Program-made: the position numbers and the translations under genes
Source: Macquaria australasica
Taxonomy: Eukaryota; Chordata; Actinopteri; Centrarchiformes; Percichthyidae
Length of the DNA stretch: 64,000 bases
Reading direction: 5' to 3'
Assembly (NCBI GenBank): GCA_005408345.1
Contig: SEMN01000058.1
Coordinates: 1,698,501 to 1,762,500, forward strand
Part shown: piece by piece, positions 36,775-48,436 of the stretch
How positions within the stretch are numbered: the stretch's first letter is position 1
How the letters are laid out: each line of letters starts with the position of its first letter
Notes under the pieces: generated by a model
Database searches by the model: none
What the model saw: only the letters and a program-made list of their open reading frames with translations
Told to the model about the DNA's origin: nothing

Positions 36775-37005
36775 CTGACTGTGTGTTCAGGTCCTGTGCG
36801 GTACTGGACTTCAGCCTGCGGAGGGCACGCGGCTCCTGTGACTCGCAGTGCGGCAGTCGTGAAGCGGGGTCGGTGCTGCGGGCTGTGCGTGGAGAGAGCA
36901 GCACGAGATGGTCAGCCACGGAGCCAGGACGCAGGCTAGCTGTTAGCTAAACCTCGAGCTGCCACCGCTTTCTTCTTGTCGGGGAAACCAGCCGCCTTTG
37001 GACAG
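36775..37005 (+). promoter_or_regulatory. NIPA2: NIPA2 promoter and 5' non-coding exon with a short upstream ORF
   Basis: GC-rich sequence ending in a consensus donor (exon ...TTTGGACAG, intron GTATTT at 37006). A short upstream ORF starts with ATG at 36908 and stops at TAG 36944-36946 (12 codons). It could dampen NIPA2 translation if the transcript starts before it. The transcription start is not determined. The exon joins the acceptor before 37622. Confidence 0.5.
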
Positions 37006-37621
37006 GTATTTAACTCTCACCACGACTCCCCAAACCGAGCAAGCAACCGATACTCTCCGTTAGCCAACCGTGTAGCCGCCGCGCTAATGTAAGCTAACAT
37101 GGCTAACGAGGATATACTAGCAATTAAATACTCGTAAAATGATCTAAATGTAACCTCCACCATAGTGTTGCTGCCACTTGGAATAGTGTACTAACATTCA
37201 ATAGCTGGGTAATTATAAAATAGGCTGTAAAGGGCGAGTTCGCGCTAGCTGGTCAACGAGCTGCACCTAGCGTGCCCAGGTTAACGTTAACCTAATGGCG
37301 AGTCACTTCCTGGATTCCCGTGTCCTGAAATAAGGATATTGACAAAGCAGCTGGCTGAGTTGCTCAAGAGTTTGTCCGTACAACACCCAGACACCCGTTT
37401 GGCTATCGGTCACTTCTGTGTGTTTGTGTGGGACCAGCCGGCAGTGAAACTAGGTAGTCCTAAACCTGCTGTCACTCTGATGGACTCTTCCCTCACATCA
37501 GATTATGGTTTGTAACGTCGCCTGTGGAAACGGTAGGTCGCTGCTGTCAAAATAATGTCAAAGACCTCACTGTTTGACTTTTTCCAGCAGCTGATGAACG
37601 CTTTGTTGTCTCTGCTCTCAG
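37006..37621. other. NIPA2: NIPA2 5' intron
   Basis: Intron between the 5' non-coding exon and the start-codon exon. It keeps high GC content at its start. A second donor-like GGTAGGT lies at 37531-37537, so an alternative first exon is possible. No other feature. Confidence 0.45.
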
Positions 37622-37713
37622 GTGTCTGGGCTGGCCACAACTGCACTTTTGGTCAGCATCTGCATTGTTTGGTCGTAAATGTGACGGACCGCGTCAACGC
37701 ATCCAGCCTCACT

Positions 37714-39985
37714 ATGGGTCAGGACAGGGGGAAGTATGATTTTTACATCGGTCTGGGATTGGCCATCAGCTCCAGCATCTTCATCGGAGGCAGTTTTATC
37801 CTCAAGAAGAAAGGACTTCTGAGGCTGGCGAAGAAGGGATCGATGCGGGCAGGTACTGGCCTTTTAAGAGTATTTAATGCACATCACAACCTAACGCCAA
37901 GGAACAAGTTGCCCAGCTATATCAGCTGAGTTAAGGCACTCCCTGCTCCAGTTGTGCAACACCGAAAGCCAGCTAAGTAGCCAAACCAGTGGGGACAGCC
38001 CGTTACCACACCTGATTACACCTTCCCTACATTTCAGGTTTTGCTCACCTCTGCTGGGTGTGTGTTGGTGTTTGTATACATGCGTGTGTGTATGAGTAAT
38101 CAGCACTCAACTAACACCTAGTAATCATTAACGTCAGCATTTCACTTGACCTCCAGCTCAGATCCAGTGCAGCTGTCTGACTTGTAGTAGTGATGATTAC
38201 ATAATGCAGATGCAAATGTTGTTTAAACGAGTGGAATCACAGGTTTCTAAAATATTTATTTTTTTGCTCTTCAGGCCAGGGTGGTCATGCATATCTAAAA
38301 GAATGGCTATGGTGGGCTGGTTTACTATCAAGTAAGTAATGCCACTCCTGCAGTTAAAAATGTAATTAGATAAGAGCCCAGTTAGCATGGATCTGGTGAT
38401 TCGCAGGTTAAATGATGTTTAGATGCTGAGATTAAAACTGGGTTAAAGTTGGCTGAAAACTTGTTTTTCAGACGTCAAGATTACATGTAACTGTTGTTTC
38501 TTCAGGACCTTTTTAAATGACTACATTTCCTCACTGTCCATTGAAATATGTCACTGGAATGCTGTTAAACCATTATACCTAGCCTAGATGAAAAAGCATT
38601 TCAACCAACTTTAACCCAGTTTGAACCTCCTTGATGTCTTTTGACCTGCAAATGACCAAACCTTGCTTACATGGAAGGGTGTCTTTGTACTTAATATTGT
38701 TGCAACAACAACATAGTTATCCTTTTCATATTTGGGAGTTAAATGGATGTCTTTATCCTTTATAGTGGGAGCTGGTGAAGCAGCCAACTTCGCAGCATAT
38801 GCCTTTGCTCCTGCGACTCTGGTCACCCCACTGGGAGCCCTCAGTGTGCTTGTCAGGTACAGATGACTCACTGCACAACTTGGACACTTAAACCTTGTCC
38901 AAATTGACTTTTTCCTTTTATGTTTGTAAATGGATTTGTGGAGTGGAGTCACTGTGGCTGACCGTAAATGTCATTGCAGTGCGGTGCTGTCGTCATACTT
39001 CCTGACGGAGCGGTTAAATCTGCACGGGAAGCTCGGCTGCCTGCTCAGCATACTGGGCTCCACCACCATGGTAATCCACGCTCCGCAAGAGGAGGAGATC
39101 AGCAGCCTCGAGCACATGGCCAGGAAGCTGGTCGACCCAGGTACAGAACAAATTGAACATCAGAGGCCATGTCCAGAAATGTTTGTTTTACTGAGGTTTA
39201 CCTCCTACTCACTTCATAACAAAACTTTTAATAGACTGAAGCAAAATACATGAAATCCAGCTGTTCCATATCAGGATGGTGCTTATTTTGGTCCAAATTA
39301 ACACCCTCTTGTTCCCTTTTTCCCAGGGTTTGTAGTCTTTGCCACTCTTGTCATCATCGTGGGGGTCATCTTCATATTTGTTGTGGGTCCCCGTCATGGT
39401 CAGACCAGTATCCTTGTCTACATCACCATCTGCTCAGTAATCGGGGCACTATCGGTGTCCTGTGTCAAAGGACTGGGTATTGCCATCAAGGAAGCAATCG
39501 CCGGGAAAAACGTTGTGAGAAACCCGCTGGCATGGATCTTGCTTTTGGGCCTGGTGGCCTGTGTGAGCACACAGATCAATTACTTGAACAAGGCCCTGGA
39601 CATATTCAACACCTCCCTGGTGACTCCCATCTACTACGTGTTCTTCACCACATCGGTGCTCTCCTGCTCCGCCATCCTCTTCAAGGAGTGGGAGCACATG
39701 GGCACAGACGACGTGATCGGCACCCTCAGCGGCTTCCTCACGATCATCGTGGGCATCTTCTTGCTCCATGCCTTCAAAGACGTTAGCGTTAGCTTGGCTA
39801 CTCTCGCCGTGTCCATGAGGAAGGAAGAGCGGGCCTTTCCCGCAGCCAACGGCATGGCGCCACACAGCACCTATGAACTGCTACACAATGAGTCCACTCA
39901 GGACATTGAGGACAGAGAAATGGGCCTGCCTTTTGATAGTGTGTCTAGAAGAAATGGAGCAATGACCTCCTCATTGGATCATTAA
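37714..39985 (+). CDS. NIPA2: NIPA2 magnesium transporter, 368 aa, 5 coding exons
   Basis: Exons: 37714-37852, 38275-38331, 38766-38856, 38980-39140, 39327-39985; 1107 bases, 368 codons plus TAA. NIPA2 is a selective Mg2+ transporter of the plasma membrane and early endosomes. The start MGQDRGKYDFYIGLGLAISS aligns with human MSQGRGKYDFYIGLGLA. Membrane segments include SSSIFIGGSFILKKKGLLRL, AAYAFAPATLVTPLGALSVL, VVGPRHGQTSILVYITICSV, and TPIYYVFFTTSVLSCSAILF. The hydrophilic C-terminal tail is longer and less conserved than the core but keeps VSRRNG near the end. The start-codon exon is open in frame back to its acceptor at 37622, with no in-frame ATG when joined to the upstream exon, so I chose the conserved ATG. 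Intron phases equal those of NIPA1. Confidence 0.96.
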
Positions 39986-40958
39986 GGAACTTTTTTCAGC
40001 CCCCGACTGACTCACTAACTGGCATTGTTATGATATATGAAAACAATAAGACAATCAGCTGTATGGGGAAAGTGACTTGGACAGACCAGTGGATTGTATT
40101 TAATGTTTTAATTTGCCTTACTTTTCTCAGAGTATGACCTGGTCATATTTAGTTACAGTTAGAACTTAATTTCATTCCTCTGTAGCGCTGTAAATATGAG
40201 TTTTTTAAAGAAATGTTTTGTTATATGTACATGCATATTCATGCACTGACTTACTTTCTATAAATCAAAAGGATAAAAGTTTAAATATATATTCTATGAG
40301 GTCTTGCTGACAATGACATTTAAAAGGACAGTCACTATGATTTGAGTTTTCGTGATACTTGAAAGTAACAACAATATTTGTTGGAAGTCGTTCTGAACTT
40401 TTTTTGTTTACATGAAAAGCTCCTGAGATGAACCAACAGATTTGTTACATATTTATTGAATTAAAATGATTAAAACATTTGACACACAAGGCACAGTGAA
40501 TAAATGCTTAACTTGAGTATGAGCTATGTTACTTTTCAATTTCCTTTTTAAAATGTTTAGCATGCATGTTCAACAATATAGAAAATACAAATTTACCTTC
40601 ACCCCCTCTTAAAATAGGCTGCTATTCACCCTTAACATTCCACCACTGCAAACCCTTAAATACACATCTGATAAAACTAATTTCCCTTCCCTGATCTACA
40701 GCTTTCTGCAAGTACAAAACAAGAGTAGTTCAACCAAAAAGGGGAAATATCTATTCATTTCTTATAAGGCACAAGTGAATACAAAAAAAAAAAAAAATCA
40801 TTTGACAAAAAAATGTGGCCCAACTTCCTTACATTTAATGGTCCTTTGCTACTAAAGACCTAAAGTAAATGTGGAGGAATATTTGTGGATAGTCTGGTAA
40901 TGCTAACAGTGTTTGGAACTTCACGCTGGTCCACAGTATCGACAGTGGCAGCAGCACC
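39986..40958. other. Convergent 3' UTRs of NIPA2 and CYFIP1
   Basis: NIPA2 reads rightward and CYFIP1 leftward into this stretch. A plus-strand AATAAA for NIPA2 is at 40499-40504. A minus-strand AATAAA for CYFIP1 (TTTATT on the plus strand) is at 40452-40457. If both are used, the two transcripts overlap by some tens of bases. No open frame of interest. Confidence 0.55.
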
Positions 40959-43900
40959 TCAGCTGCTGGCAAGTGACTGGTGTATCGGTGGTTGGAAGCA
41001 TCGGACGTGTTCGACCGGCATGTTCTCTCCATCTCCAGACTTCAGGTACTTGTTCAGGATGGCGAAAATCTCGTTGTTCAGGACTTGGAACTTGCGGATT
41101 CTGTCGACCATCTTCTTCAATGGCTAAAGGGAAGCAGAGAATATGACTGAAGAAACAGGTTGTTCCACTTAATAAATCATTTAGTCATGTTTTTACGGTG
41201 GCCCTGAGAGGAAAAAAAAAACAAGCAAATTAAGAAAACCTCTTCATCACTTTCAGCAAATGCGCAGAGTAGTAGCAGAAATCAGAAATCCACAACAAAC
41301 ATAAATGAATGATGTGTCACAAACTATGGCAACAACAAGCGTGTCCAAGCTGTGTTCGTCACTTTTTACTGTCCTCTGGAAACACTTCTTGTGTATTTGG
41401 TTGTGTTGTCTATATTTGGAGCACACTTTCTAAATGCTGTGCATGTGTTGTCAAATTGATAAAGATGTTTTCTTCAGTTGCAGTGCGTTGAGCTCTCAGG
41501 GCCACTACATGTTTTGGTAAATCAGCAGTAAATTATGTACAGAAAAAGGAAAAGAAAACAAGCAAACAATTTTCTCTCTGGGGCTAGTCAGTCTCCTATG
41601 ATGATTCATATGAATTCTGGCCCTAAAAAGGAACAGTTTTGACATGTCTGTATGCTTAATATGAAGCTACAGACAGCAGCCGGTTAGCTTACCTTGGCAA
41701 AAAGACTGAAAATGGGGAAACAGCTAAGCTGGCTCTGTTCAAATGTAATAAAATCCACCTACCAGCACCTCTAAAGCTCGCTAATAAAAACCTGAGTAAA
41801 ATGTCAATTTTTACCGGGGGGTTGTGTGTCAGACTATTTCTTGGATGGGTGCACCGCGAGACTCATGCCTCCGGTCTTTATGCTAAGCTAACCGTCTCCT
41901 GGCTGTAGCTTCATATTAAGCATACAGATATGAAAGTGGTATATAGAATCATTCCACAAATAAAGTACTTGTTTATCAGATTCATATTAGTGCAATAGTA
42001 TGATACAAACAAAAAAGCTGGTCGACCCAGGTACAGAACTGATACAATATATTAAATGGAATGGTTCAAAATAATGTGATACAGCTGATATGATGTGATA
42101 AACAAAGCACTGCACTAATTGTTTCAATTTGCTGTCCCCAGTTTTATGACATTTTAAAAATATAAACATAAAAATCAAAGAAATATGACAATTATATGAC
42201 TGCTGCGCCATGTTAAGCATGTCATGTGATGAACTGCCAATGCATATGACAGTCTTGCTCATCCTCGGCTCTCCAACTCACCACACTCTTGATGACCTCA
42301 TCCTTGCCGTCGTGCTTCTGCACCTTGAGCAGGTGGTAGCTGAAGTCGAGGATGTCAAAGCGTCTGTGCTGTCCCAGGAGGGCGATGATCATGCAGCCAG
42401 CCCAGTGGAGGCCGTCTCCAAAGCACTGCCTGGAAAACAGGAATAGGGGGTGCGTGAATTCAGATGCGGCGCTTTAACAATCACGTGTGGTGAGAGCACA
42501 CGGTGCAGATGTGTGTACTGCTGCACTCACTCCACTGTGAACTCATGGGCTCCCACAGGGATGCAGTACACAAACTGCATGGCACTCCAGAGACGGTGGA
42601 ACTCCACACACTCGTCCACATGCATCACGCCGTTACTGGGCAGCGGTCCACGCCAGATGGGGTCGTCCAGGAAGCCTCGCACGCGTGTGAGGATGACCTC
42701 GAACATGGACAGACCGCAGCACAGCCTCTCTTTGGTCAGGAGGTCGCCCTCTCGAGCAATGGCAATTTGCTGAAAGAGAAGTGAAGGATTGTCGTCAGAA
42801 AAAAACTGCAGACTGTGATGTTCAACAGATCATTTGATCAATATCTTTCACTTGAAACATGATATAACAAAGCTGATTCTGCAGTGAACACAATAATGAC
42901 AGCTTCCTGTCATGGCATTTTGTGGATTGGCCGTACCTGTGGGGTGCCAAGGCGCTCTATCAGTGGGACCAAATGCAGTGCTGTGTATTTGGCTTCCAAG
43001 CGCTTCATCTTGGCGTCAAGGCGCTCCCCCTCTGCACATAGTGAGGAAAAGAAAAGTGTAGTAGGATAAGTCTGGTGATATTCTATATTTTTCTTATTGT
43101 CAACAAATCAAAGTATTGTCTGTGTATCCAAACCCTGACATAGCTTATTTCTATGTGCCACAGAGCTCCATTGTTGTCCAAAAACACACAATGACCTGTT
43201 GCACTAAGCGACATGTTCCTCATATTATGATGAACACACACACACTGTAGTTTATTTTAAGTCAATGGTAGATACAACATCATGCCGTAAGCACTCACTA
43301 GAGCACCAAATTTGTATTAATCCGCGGGTAGAAACAGTCCCCAATAAATACACTATTTCCTCCTGTTTGAGTGACTTTTAATAAAAACCAGTGGACAGAT
43401 ACACGTCTTTAGTAGAAACCAATGGGCTTAGAGCTGAGAACCACAGGGTATGGAAGTCAGAAGGTGTGTTATTGACTAACCAATTACTGACTTTGGGCTA
43501 TGTCTAAAATCATATCCTCATTCACTCATTTACTGCCCTCTTTCATAATAGACACTCAATAGTTTACTCAGTAGTGAGCAGTAAATTGAGATTTCAGGCA
43601 CTTATGAATCATTGTTATTTTATGTGTTTTGTGTGGCAATACACTGTGGGATTGTTAGCAGAAAGTAGTGTATATGCCATGGGCACTACTGTTCCATTAT
43701 GTGGATTTTTGAGGGCACTATATGGAGCATGGATTTACCACAAATGGCAGACAGTAAATATAGTGCACTATATAGTAAATGGGGAGCGATTGTAGATGCA
43801 GTCTTGCGTCTTTAAGTGGGATTTGTTGACAAAAAAAAAAATTCAGCTGCCAGTAAGCTTCATCAGAACTGCTTGTCGGATACCTCTCGGAAACCTACAA

Positions 43901-45840
43901 CCCCGCCCCACACACACACACTTCTGACAATTTCTGTAACCGATAATCAGACTTTCACACGCACTTTGCACCGTGATCTGTGAGCTGTGTGACAAAGTAG
44001 CCAGTGTTGGAACTTCTTTCTCTCGCTCTTTTTTAATTCGTTACACAACCTTTTCTGTCACTCTGGCTGTGTATAAACGCGTGACACACTATGGGTGCCT
44101 TGCAGTAAATGCTGTCTTAAAACATCAGCCATTACCCCCATATTTAAATGATTGTGATGTTTCACTTCTCTAAATGACTGCCAGCGTTTCACACCAGACT
44201 TCGAGCGTGGCCATTCGATACAGCTACTGTTAAAAACGCTTTTGCCTTCCGACATGGACAGACAGCACGTTGTATAAACTAGTTCAGTAACACCAGCCTT
44301 ATCCTTTAACTCTCCACTTGTAAATAAACGATATGTTATCTCATGCATTTACCTTTGACGTGGACTCTCGGAAGAATGTTCTGAAAAGGTGCAGCGTGCA
44401 GCAAATCACAAACTTCTTCTTGTGACTGGGAGAAAGATACAGTGAAAGTCAAAACACTGACATGTACATGTACAAAGGTATGAAAACACATCTGAATTGT
44501 GTCCTGAATAAAGCGAAACTCAATTATGTTTGTTCCAACTAAGAGCTGTACCAGACTCTGCTCGCTCAGCAGACAGAACAGCATGGCGTTGCCCACTTCC
44601 CTCAGGTTCTGGAAACACACTGTCTTGAGCTCAGCGTACTCAACGATGTCCTTCAGCTGGTGGTGAAAGAATTCCAGGATACCTGAAAAGAAATACAGCT
44701 TAAATATGTCCTCTCCCACCTTATTTTCTCAGATGTCTCACATTTACAGGTCTGTGTATAATGTGGGTACTCAGTGTGTTTCGTTCCTAACTCTGTTCCC
44801 CTGCATTTATGTGAAAAAGGAGAAAACAATATAAGCAAAACAAGTAGATTATTTGCTGAAGAAGGTGTTCTCACAAGAGTTGATGTAATTCACAATGTGA
44901 CTAGTTCCCCTTGCATTTGAAAGCTTCAATTACAGCTTTAAAAATAGCTCATTCTTGGTAGTTGCACCGCTTGGTTCTTTCAACAGAGTCGTTCCCTCCT
45001 GACTCACAGCATCCAAGTGACATTTTTGTGACCAATTCTTTTTCAGTTTCAGACTGTGGTTATTTAGAAATAAAAGATTTCTGTGGGATAAGGAAACTAA
45101 TTTGAAATAACAATGTCAAAATGAAAGGCAAGGCTAGACAAGGTATTTTCATTTTCAAAGGGATCATTTAAATCCCTTAAGATTAAAATGAATGATTGCC
45201 ACGTTCTCCAAGGAAATTCAATAAAATGCAAATATGTGCATAGTAGAGGACTTTCTGTCTTTTACCAATGAAAATGAATGCATGAGTTTTAAAAGGGCCA
45301 ATTGATTGGTCCACATGGTCATTTACCTGGAGAACCGTACTCATGGCGAGGAAGTCGGCAGATCTTGGGCATCACCTCCATCAGGGTCTTCACATACTGC
45401 ATTATGGTGCCCTGAAGCTATACGAGAGAAGGAGAGCATTAAGCAGCAGAGTATACAGTTTTATTATATATAATATATATTATATGATATTCAGTTAAGA
45501 GGAAATGACGAAGAACAGATCCCCTTTTTTACTGTTTATTTAGTATATGATGACATCAGTCTCATTCACAACTAACAAAGAAAGCAACCTCCTTTAACCC
45601 CTCTCCTCACAGTGATCCTTCGTTTTGTAACAGCAGGAACTTCCAGCACTGAAATTATACCTCCCACACACAGTTACTGCTTAATGTCTGACTCACCAGG
45701 CTTTTGACGACCTTCAGCAGTTCCTCCATCACCACAGCGATGCCCTGGTAGCCCAGCAGTCTGCACATGACCTTGATGTGTGGGGGACCCACGAAGTTCC
45801 TGTAGGAGCTAAATATGCTGCTGTACGCCAGGTTTAAGGT
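40959..45840 (-). CDS. CYFIP1: CYFIP1 exons for human-equivalent residues 893-1253 (Rac1 D site and C-terminus)
   Basis: Exons: 45840-45697, 45417-45327, 44682-44552, 44425-44353, 43031-42937, 42769-42531, 42429-42282, 41123-40959. The second Rac1-binding (D) site in human uses Y967 and G971. The counted positions are the Y and last G of RHEYGSPG across exons 45417-45327 and 44682-44552; both are kept. Other landmarks are EFFHHQLKDIVEYAELKTVC, REGDLLTKERLCCGLSMFEV and the end HVRCFQPPIHQSLASS. Confidence 0.94.
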
Positions 45841-48373
45841 CTATATTCAGAGGAAAGGCAGGTGAGGATGAGAAAAGGTTAAACTCAGAACTTACGTCAT
45901 CATTTGAATAAGCATTGTATGCTTCCATCATCCAGGATGCATCTACTAAAGCCACTGATATAACTAGTATCCTCTCCGTCATTAAAAATGGGTACTGAAG
46001 GTAAATTTGGCTCTTGTGAGTGTATTTGTGGCTATAGAAGGGCAGAGTCAGAGGCACTTTGTCACAGTGAACACTTTCAACACAACAACATCGAAGACGC
46101 ACATCAACAGTTTAAATTAAACAAATAAAGTCTAATGCTGGTTAGAACCCAGAGGCTGCAATGTTCAAAAAAACCCACAATACATAAATACATATTCGGA
46201 AAGGATATACAACATCCAGACAATTTTGAGATTCTTACCACTAGTGGGGCTAAAACGGTAAAGATTGTTCCACATGGGACAATCAATAAGAAGACGTCTA
46301 CAGCCATGCTAGCGGCTCTGTAAGGCTGAAGAGTACATAGGCACAGTGGTGATTTGGGCTAAATGAGCATCAGCATGCTTACATACACCCAATGACAATG
46401 CTAACTAACATGCTGATCTTTAGCAGGTATAATGTTTACCATGTTCAACATCTTGTTAGCAAATGTTAGCATGTTAACATCCACTTTTAGCATGCTAAAT
46501 GTTAGCATACAAACATACTAAACACAAAGTACAGCTGAGGCTGATGGGAACGTTCCCATCAATTGGTCATAAACCAAAGTATTGGACAAATAATAATTTA
46601 GACCTGATGATGGTGCTAGATGAAAAGTCAGGGTCACCAAAGTCATAAGGGTTCATCTTCTGGGCACCATGAATGTCTGTATAAAATTTAGAGCAAATCT
46701 ATCAGGTACAGGTGAGATATTTCACCCAATTAAGGAAAACTGACCGGCTGGCAGCGCTAGAAGAAAAAGCAGGGGATCACCAAAGTCATCAGAATTTATC
46801 CTCTGGGGACCGCAAATGTCTGTACAAAAGTTCATGGCAATCCATCCAATAGTTGTTTGAAATATTTCAGTCAACCAAACTTGCCATCCTTAGAGAACAC
46901 TAGTTGTCCAACATGAGATCACCAATAAAAGGAATGGCAACCTGCCTGGCAGATTATGAGACATCTTTGATGTGAGTTAAGATTTGAGCCTGAGGGTGGC
47001 GCTAGAGGAAAGCTCTAGAGTGCTGAAGATGCAAAGGATAAATGCACTACAATCTGCCTGTTAGATTATGATATTTTTGTGTACAAATGAAAGTATCTGC
47101 TCGATGAGAAAGCCACTGTCAGGGGGTCGCTAGCAAAATTAAGGAATCATCCTCTGGGGACCAAGAATATCCACAGTAAATTTCATGACAATCTGGCCAG
47201 CAGTTGTTGAGAGACTTTGCTGCGGAATTAACGGTTGGACAGATGGATCAACCAACTGTACCCCCCCCCCCCAAATACCCTGCCAGATTAGATTTTCAAG
47301 ATGGATAAAAGTGCTGGTCAGAGGGAAATTAATGATCAATATCACTACGACGTCTGTAGATGAAATAGCAAAAAATTGGAACTGGACACAAGCAACGACC
47401 AGCCACATTTACAACCACATAAAAAAGGAAATTACATAGAGACCCATTTGGATGTTGAACTGCTTATACACAATGTGCTCTTTTCTAACATCTAACTCTC
47501 TCTCCTGTCGGCAGAGTTGAAGCTGCTGCTGCTGCTGCTCTAATCCAGCAGCACTCTCACTAGTGTGGCAGCAGCGGAGACAAGGACACACCAATCTCTG
47601 GTCCACTCCTGAGGCTGAAAACCGCCACAGCAGCACCCAGCGTCAGAGCTCTTGATACAGTGACAGAGGAACAGATGCTAAAATGACTGAATAGCAGGAC
47701 CACAGGATAGTCTAACCAAAACCAACACCTCAGGCACGACAGATATGGTATGTTCAACACGTGCTGGCAGCGTTTTTCTGGTAAGTCTCCCCTTCTATCA
47801 TGCTTTGAATGGATGACCACTAATGATTTTCTTAACATGGCTCATTACAATATAGACAAGTATGTTTGTTGCTATGGGTTACAGCTGATGCAACAGAAAA
47901 ACGTATGAAAAGATGCAATTAACTGAATTATATTGGTGTAAAAATAGAAGTATCTCCACAGTGACGTGTACTAAAAAAGTCAGATGTAAGCTTGCTGGCT
48001 TGACTTAAATTTTAAAATGACAAAAAATATTCTAAAACTGACTCCACCTGCGGTGTCTGAAGGAGAGGTATCGTAGGTCCTTCCTGCCTGCTGCTGTCAG
48101 TACAACTCCCGGTAATCTACACTTGACTGTCAGTGTGCAGACTATTTGCTACTATACTTCATCTGCTGCTGTGCATTATCTTCATACATATATTGTATTC
48201 ATGATGTTATCTACTTCATATGTTGCTGTGAAATATTTTTCATATACATGTATATTATATATGTGCAATATTTTTATCTTATCTATTTGTTCATACTTAC
48301 AACTGCACTCAGTCACTCTATTATTTATTTCTGTCTATACTGTGTATAGGACTATTTTTCTATTTATTTTTAT

Positions 48374-48436
<63 letters not shown>

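Noticed and set aside
39250..39786. A 178-codon frame overlapping the last NIPA2 exon
   Set aside because: It lies in a different frame from the NIPA2 exon 39327-39985, which continues the protein in register and matches the family.
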